Positions 59,893 through 64,000 of a DNA stretch of 64,000 nucleotides are shown here, in pieces. The stretch spans positions 1 through 64,000 of the forward strand of contig NZ_CBFIIK010000004.1 of the NCBI RefSeq assembly GCF_965662675.1, read 5' to 3'. This DNA comes from Roseicyclus sp965662675 (GTDB lineage Bacteria > Pseudomonadota > Alphaproteobacteria > Rhodobacterales > Rhodobacteraceae). Position 1 is the first letter of the stretch; the number at the start of each line of letters is the position of its first letter. The position numbers and the translations under genes are program-made. Under the pieces are notes generated by a model. That model was not told the DNA's origin, did no database searches, and saw nothing but the letters and a program-made list of their open reading frames with translations.

Positions 59893-61023
59893 ATGCGCAC
59901 ACGTGCCGCTGTTGCGATCGAGGCCGGAAAGCCGCTGCAAATCATGGAAGTGAACCTTGAAGATCCCAAGGCCGGTGAGGTTTTGGTCGAGATCAAGGCC
60001 ACGGGTATTTGCCATACCGATGAATTCACCTTGTCGGGTGCCGACCCCGAGGGGCTGTTTCCCTGTATTCTGGGCCATGAGGGGGCGGGCGTTGTCTTGG
60101 CCGTGGGCGAGGGTGTCACCACGCTGAAACCCGGCGATCATGTCATCCCGCTTTACACGCCGGAATGCCGCCAGTGCTATTCCTGCCTCTCGGGCAAGAC
60201 GAACCTTTGCACCGCGATCCGCAATACCCAAGGCCAAGGGCTGATGCCTGACGGGACCACGCGCTTTTCGATGCTCGATGGCACACCGATCTTTCATTAC
60301 ATGGGCTGTTCGACCTTTGCCAACCACACGGTGATGCCGGAAATCGCGCTTGCCAAGGTGCGGCCCGACGCGCCCTTCGACAAGATCTGCTATATCGGCT
60401 GCGGCGTGACGACGGGGATCGGTGCCGTGATCAACACCGCCGGCGTCGAGATCGGTTCGACCGCCGCGGTCTTCGGGCTTGGTGGTATCGGGCTCAACGT
60501 GATCCAAGGGCTGCGCATGGCGGGCGCGGATATGATCATCGGTGTCGATCTGAACGACGCCAAGGAAGAGATGGCGCGCAAATTCGGGATGACGCATTTC
60601 ATCAACCCCGCGAAAATCGAAGGTTCGGTCGTGCAGGCGATCGCTGACCTGACCAAGCGCGGGATCGATCACATTGGCGGCGTTGACTACAGTTTCGACG
60701 CGACGGGCAACGTCAAAGTCATGCGCGACGCGCTGGAATGCGCGCATCGCGGCTGGGGCGTTTCGGTGATTATCGGGGTGGCGCCCGCAGGGGCCGAGAT
60801 TGCGACGCGACCTTTCCAACTTGTCACTGGCCGGGTTTGGAAGGGCACGGCCTTCGGTGGGGCCAAGGGGCGCACCGATGTGCCGAAATTCGTGGATTGG
60901 TACATGGATGGGAAGATCGAGATCGATCCGATGATCACCCACACCATGCCCCTCGACGAGATCAACAATGCCTTCGCGCTGATGCATGCGGGAAAATCGA
61001 TCCGCTCGGTCGTGGTCTATTGA
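59893..61023 (+). CDS. adhI: S-(hydroxymethyl)glutathione dehydrogenase, class III alcohol dehydrogenase
   Basis: 376 aa zinc NAD+ dehydrogenase that oxidises S-hydroxymethylglutathione in formaldehyde detoxification. The catalytic zinc ligands are Cys in GICHTDEF and His-Glu in LGHEGAG. The structural zinc site is CRQCYSCLSGKTNLC. The Rossmann motif is VFGLGGIGLNV. The start at 59893 follows GGGAG. With fghA 2.7 kb downstream it makes the two-step route to formate. Confidence 0.95.
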   Translation: MRTRAAVAIEAGKPLQIMEVNLEDPKAGEVLVEIKATGICHTDEFTLSGADPEGLFPCILGHEGAGVVLAVGEGVTTLKPGDHVIPLYTPECRQCYSCLSGKTNLCTAIRNTQGQGLMPDGTTRFSMLDGTPIFHYMGCSTFANHTVMPEIALAKVRPDAPFDKICYIGCGVTTGIGAVINTAGVEIGSTAAVFGLGGIGLNVIQGLRMAGADMIIGVDLNDAKEEMARKFGMTHFINPAKIEGSVVQAIADLTKRGIDHIGGVDYSFDATGNVKVMRDALECAHRGWGVSVIIGVAPAGAEIATRPFQLVTGRVWKGTAFGGAKGRTDVPKFVDWYMDGKIEIDPMITHTMPLDEINNAFALMHAGKSIRSVVVY

Positions 61024-61027
61024 TCCG

Positions 61028-61540
61028 ATGAACGCCCCCGTGGGCCTCGTGATCCGCCCTGTCACCAAGGCCGATGTCGCGGCCTTGGTGGAAATCATGC
61101 TGCCGGTGTTCCGCGCGGGCGAGACCTATGCCATCGATCCCGACATCACGCAGGAGGGGGCGATTGCCTATTGGTGCAGCGCCGAGAAGACGGTTTTTGT
61201 TGCCGAGGCGCGCGACCATATCATGGGAAGTTATTACATCCGTCCCAATCAGGGCGGCGGCGGGGCGCATGTGTGCAATTGCGGGTTCGTCACCGCGGGA
61301 GCCGCGCAAGGCAAGGGCGTGGCGCGCGCGATGCTGGATCATGCATTGGCCACGGCAAAAGCGCAGGGCTATCGCGCGATGCAGTTCAATTTCGTCGTGG
61401 CCAGCAATCAGCGCGCGGTCGCGATATGGGAGCGTGCGGGCTTTGGCATCGTCGGGCGGTTGCCCGGCGCTTTTGCCCATCCCAAGCATGGCGATGTCGA
61501 TGCCTTGGTGATGTGGAAAGATCTTGGGGTGCGGCCTTGA
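61028..61540 (+). CDS. GNAT family N-acetyltransferase
   Basis: 170 aa. The acetyl-CoA binding motif A is VTAGAAQGKGVARAMLDHALATAKAQGY, and motif B is NFVVASNQRAVAIWERAGFGIVGR. The substrate is not predictable. It begins four bases after adhI and overlaps the next gene, so it is probably cotranscribed with adhI. Confidence 0.88.
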   Translation: MNAPVGLVIRPVTKADVAALVEIMLPVFRAGETYAIDPDITQEGAIAYWCSAEKTVFVAEARDHIMGSYYIRPNQGGGGAHVCNCGFVTAGAAQGKGVARAMLDHALATAKAQGYRAMQFNFVVASNQRAVAIWERAGFGIVGRLPGAFAHPKHGDVDALVMWKDLGVRP

Positions 61541-61941
61541 AACGGAGGCTTGCAGCCCTTGCCCTTGTGGCGTTCTGCCCGCTTGGCCCGGCCTTGGCCG
61601 AGATACCGCCGCTTGCCGTGGCAAGCGCGGCGGGCAGCATCGCGATCTCGCTTTTCGACATCGCCGATATCGCCGTATCGGAATCGGGCGCGATCACCGA
61701 GATCTTCATCACCCTGATGCCCGGTGCCGATGCGCAATTGGCGGCGCTTGGCCCAACCGAGGGTGAGCGGCTGATCGCCCATATCTGCGGCCTGAATTTC
61801 CAAAGCGCGCCCATGCGCTTGCCACTGACAGGGCATCTTTACCTTGTGCAGACCACGATGATGCGTGGCTGGGCGCTACAGGCGCTTTGGCAAGGCACAG
61901 CCAGCTGCGAGACGCTGTCGCCCGAGATTTTCGTCGATTGA
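61537..61941 (+). CDS. Small exported protein, function unknown
   Basis: 134 aa from a TTG that overlaps the GNAT stop (TTGA). The N-terminus KRRLAALALVAFCPLGPALA is a clear signal peptide with a cleavage site after ALA. The mature part of about 113 residues has two Cys (HICGL and SCETL), which could form a disulfide. I do not recognise the family. It is followed by repeat copy C. Confidence 0.7.
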   Translation: MKRRLAALALVAFCPLGPALAEIPPLAVASAAGSIAISLFDIADIAVSESGAITEIFITLMPGADAQLAALGPTEGERLIAHICGLNFQSAPMRLPLTGHLYLVQTTMMRGWALQALWQGTASCETLSPEIFVD

Positions 61942-61971
61942 ATGTCGGGCTTTGCCCCGTTCTTCTTGTTC

Positions 61972-62026
61972 GGGGGGCTCTGCCCCCGGCCTACGGCCTC
62001 CCCCGGGATATTTATGAAACAGAGAA
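61972..62026 (-). repeat. Dispersed palindromic element, copy C
   Basis: On the minus strand it reads CTTCTCTGTTTCA, then AAATATCCCGGGGG, then AGGCCGTAGGCC and a hairpin GGGGGC/GCCCCC around AGA. It is the most complete copy and lies between the small exported protein and the tetR stop. Its first 28 bases match copy A, 29 kb away, at 27 positions. Confidence 0.85.
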
Positions 62027-62062
62027 GGGGCGGGCGCGTTAACCTTGATGCTGGGTTAACTG

Positions 62063-62680
62063 TCAGGCGCACTTGTAACGGGCGAGGAAGGTTTTGACCG
62101 CCTCTGCGGCGACGCGGTCGATCTCATCCGCGCTGGGGTCTTTCTCGATGCCGAAAAGAACCTTGAGCATCAGATCGGCGCGGCACAGCTGGGCCAGCTG
62201 ATCGGCGGCCAAGAAACTGTCTTCGATGGCAAGTGATTTGCGCGCTTTCGGGCTGTCGAGATACTGGGCGATCTTGCGCCCCCATTTCTTGGGCCCGCTT
62301 TCATAAAAGGCGCGGCCAAGCTCGGGGAAGCGCTGGGCCTCGGCGACGCAAACGCGGAACATGTCTTGGCCGAAGCGCGACAGGAAAAACGTGATCAGCG
62401 TCTTGCAGATCACATGCAGCGTTTCTTCGACGGTCAGGTTGTTGGTATCGTCGAGGAATTCCACCTCGGCCTGTTGGGCGCACTCGGCCTCGAGTACGGC
62501 GAGGAAAAGATGCTGCTTGTCGGGAAAATAGCTGTAGAGCGTGGCCTTTGACACGCCGGCATCGCGCGCGATGACATCGACGCTGGCACCCTCATAGCCT
62601 TCGCGCATGAAGACAGAGCGCGCGCCTTCGATCACCTGATCGAATTTGCGACCTTTCTTGATCTGCGCTGGTGCGTTCAT
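62063..62680 (-). CDS. TetR family transcriptional regulator
   Basis: 205 aa. The N-terminal helix-turn-helix is YEGASVDVIARDAGVSKATLYSYFPDKQHLF (residues about 25-55). The C-terminal part is an all-helical ligand and dimer domain. The start at 62680 has GGGGAGAC upstream. It reads away from the AEC-type transporter, which suggests local control of that gene, itself included. The ligand is unknown. Confidence 0.9.
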   Translation of the reverse strand: MNAPAQIKKGRKFDQVIEGARSVFMREGYEGASVDVIARDAGVSKATLYSYFPDKQHLFLAVLEAECAQQAEVEFLDDTNNLTVEETLHVICKTLITFFLSRFGQDMFRVCVAEAQRFPELGRAFYESGPKKWGRKIAQYLDSPKARKSLAIEDSFLAADQLAQLCRADLMLKVLFGIEKDPSADEIDRVAAEAVKTFLARYKCA

Positions 62681-62801
62681 TCTAGTCTCCCCTACGGAAC
62701 AAACGTAAACCATTCAGTTCAGTTTCGGCAAGGATTTCGACGCAGCGCACATGGATGCGGGATGGATGGACTCTGTGTGCGAGGCGGATTAGCCAAGCGA
62801 T
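62681..62801. promoter_or_regulatory. tetR-transporter divergent promoter region
   Basis: 121 bases between divergent starts. An imperfect inverted repeat AAAC...GTTT (AAACCATTCAGTTCAGTTT, 62708-62726) with the direct repeat TTCAGTTCAG is the best candidate for a TetR operator. No confident -10/-35 pair was assigned. Confidence 0.4.
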
Positions 62802-63752
62802 ATGATCGAAATCTTTCTCAAGACATTGCCGTTTTTCGCCCTGATCGGCTTGGGCTGGCAGGCGTGCCGCAGCGGGTTCTTTACCGCCGAGGCGGCGGCC
62901 TATCTGACGAAATTCGTCTTTTACTTCGCGTTGTCGGCGATGCTGTTTCGCTTTGCCGCGAACCTGTCGCTGTCCGAGATCCTCGATTGGTGGTTTGTGG
63001 CGGCTTATTTGTGGGGCTGTTTCGTCGTCTATGCCATCGCCACGGCGGTAGCCTTTTTGCGTGGTCGTTCGATTGCCGAAGCGGCGGTCGAGGCGCAATG
63101 TGCGGTGATCGGCAATACCGGGTTTCTGGGCGTGCCGATGCTGATCGTCTTGATGGGCGAGGCGGCGGCGGGCCCTGTGCTGATGGTCTTGGCGCTGGAT
63201 CTGATCGTGTTTTCCTCGATCATCGTGATCTTGATCACCGGCAGCCGTGATGGGCGGATGTCGCTGGGCATCGTCAAGACGGTCGGTCTGGGCCTCGTCA
63301 AGAACCCGATGATCGTGTCGATGGTGCTGGGGTTGAGTTGGTCCGCAACGGGTATGCCCTTGCCGGGGCCGGTCAACGAATTCTTGGGTATTCTGGGCGC
63401 GGCGGCGACGCCCGGGGCGCTGTTTGCCATCGGTGCCTCGCTTGCCGGGAAATCGGCCGAGCGGATCGAGGTGGCGGGGTGGTTGAGTTTCTGCAAGCTG
63501 GTGCTGCACCCGGCGGCGGTGGCATTCGCGGCGCTGTTGCTGTTTCCGGTGCCGACATTCGAGGCGGCCGTGATGATCGCGGCGGCGTCATTGCCGGTGG
63601 CGGGCAACATCTTCATGCTGGCGCAGCATTACGGCGTTGCGCCGCAACGGGTATCGGCGGCGATATTGGTGTCGACGGTGGTGTCGATTCTGACCGTGTC
63701 GGTGGTCATCGCCTGGGTATCCGAGATGGCGGGGATCATGCCGGGCGGCTGA
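62802..63752 (+). CDS. AEC (auxin efflux carrier-like) family transporter
   Basis: 316 aa, about ten membrane segments in two halves. Family features are an N-terminal MIEIFLKTLPFFALIGLGW, the segment CAVIGNTGFLGVPMLIVLMGE with the conserved NTGFLGVP, and ASLPVAGNIFMLAQHYG near the end. Members export organic anions; the substrate here is unknown. It lies between tetR and fghA and ends 16 bases before fghA. Confidence 0.9.
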   Translation: MIEIFLKTLPFFALIGLGWQACRSGFFTAEAAAYLTKFVFYFALSAMLFRFAANLSLSEILDWWFVAAYLWGCFVVYAIATAVAFLRGRSIAEAAVEAQCAVIGNTGFLGVPMLIVLMGEAAAGPVLMVLALDLIVFSSIIVILITGSRDGRMSLGIVKTVGLGLVKNPMIVSMVLGLSWSATGMPLPGPVNEFLGILGAAATPGALFAIGASLAGKSAERIEVAGWLSFCKLVLHPAAVAFAALLLFPVPTFEAAVMIAAASLPVAGNIFMLAQHYGVAPQRVSAAILVSTVVSILTVSVVIAWVSEMAGIMPGG

Positions 63753-63768
63753 CGGAGGAGATGACAGG

Positions 63769-64000
63769 ATGGAAACGATTTCCGAGAACCGCTGTTTCGG
63801 CGGCACGCAAGGTGTCTATCGCCATGCATCCGATGCCACGGGCACGGAGATGACATTCGGCCTGTTCCTGCCTGCCGAGGCGGCCGAGGGGCCGGTGCCG
63901 GTTTTGTGGTATCTGTCTGGGCTGACCTGTACGCACGCCAATGCGATGGAAAAGGCGGGGGCGCAGCAATGGGCGGCCGAGCAAGGTATCGCACTGATCT
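63769..64000 (+). CDS. fghA: S-formylglutathione hydrolase, 5' part (runs off the window)
   Basis: The first 77 residues are present. They have the esterase D-type start (ENRCFGGTQGVYRH), FGLFLPAEA and VLWYLSGLTCTHANAMEKAGAQ, which are typical of FghA. The Ser nucleophile motif lies beyond the edge. It hydrolyses S-formylglutathione, the product of AdhI, to formate and glutathione. GGAGGAG is 10 bases upstream of the ATG. Confidence 0.9.
   Translation, partial: METISENRCFGGTQGVYRHASDATGTEMTFGLFLPAEAAEGPVPVLWYLSGLTCTHANAMEKAGAQQWAAEQGIALI

Noticed and set aside
1..64000. CRISPR arrays, insertion sequences, rRNA genes
   Set aside because: No regularly spaced direct repeats, transposase genes or rRNA sequence were seen; coding density leaves little room for them.

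Overview
The window is GC-rich alphaproteobacterial DNA of Rhodobacterales (Rhodobacter/Roseobacter) type. The support is a spheroidene-type carotenoid pathway (crtA, crtC, crtD, crtF), a puf operon ordered QBALMC without pufX, PpsR/PpaA regulators, and a maf-aroE-coaE-dnaQ-secB-fxsA-Tim44-mltA-smr-hslUV housekeeping block. The phenotype suggested is a bacteriochlorophyll a producing phototroph that makes pigment in the presence of oxygen: the aerobic cyclase gene acsF is present and the oxygen-sensitive cyclase gene bchE is not in the window.

Layout: 127-8223 holds housekeeping genes (maf, aroE, coaE, dnaQ, secB, fxsA, a Tim44-like gene, mltA, smr, hslU, hslV). 8288-54251 is an uninterrupted photosynthesis gene cluster (PGC) of about 46 kb. 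In order it contains crtC-crtD (minus); crtE-crtF and bchC-bchX-bchY-bchZ-pufQ-pufB-pufA-pufL-pufM-pufC-dxs (plus); idi-bchP-PucC-like-bchG-ppsR-ppaA (minus); bchF-bchN-bchB-bchH-bchL-bchM-lhaA-puhA-puhB-puhC-98aa ORF-acsF-puhE-hemA-cycA (plus); bchO-bchD-bchI-crtA (minus); and crtI-crtB-tspO (plus). 54303-59662 is the infB-ylxR-nusA-rimP operon (minus). 59893-64000 carries glutathione-dependent formaldehyde oxidation genes (adhI, start of fghA) with a GNAT acetyltransferase, a small exported protein, a TetR regulator and an AEC-type transporter.

How it works together: dxs and idi feed isoprenoid precursors to crtE, the crt genes and BchP/BchG. hemA feeds tetrapyrrole synthesis. BchIDH(O), BchM, AcsF, BchLNB, BchF, BchXYZ, BchC, BchG and BchP build bacteriochlorophyll a. 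puf and puh encode LH1, the reaction centre and its cytochrome subunit; PufQ, LhaA, PuhB, PuhC and PuhE are assembly factors; cytochrome c2 (cycA) returns electrons. Nine perfect TGT-N12-ACA palindromes, the PpsR/CrtJ operator form, lie in the five intergenic promoter regions of the PGC, and ppsR and its antirepressor-like partner ppaA sit inside the cluster. Most genes within each transcription unit overlap by the ATGA or GTGA type.

Most notable: PufC has only three CxxCH heme motifs. A dispersed GC-rich palindromic element occurs three times, once inside the bchB reading frame. crtC has no usual start codon near its conserved N-terminus. An intrinsic terminator sits in the leader of rimP-nusA-infB. 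An 18-bp palindrome covers the bchG start codon. No insertion sequence, tRNA, rRNA, CRISPR array or pseudogene was recognised.
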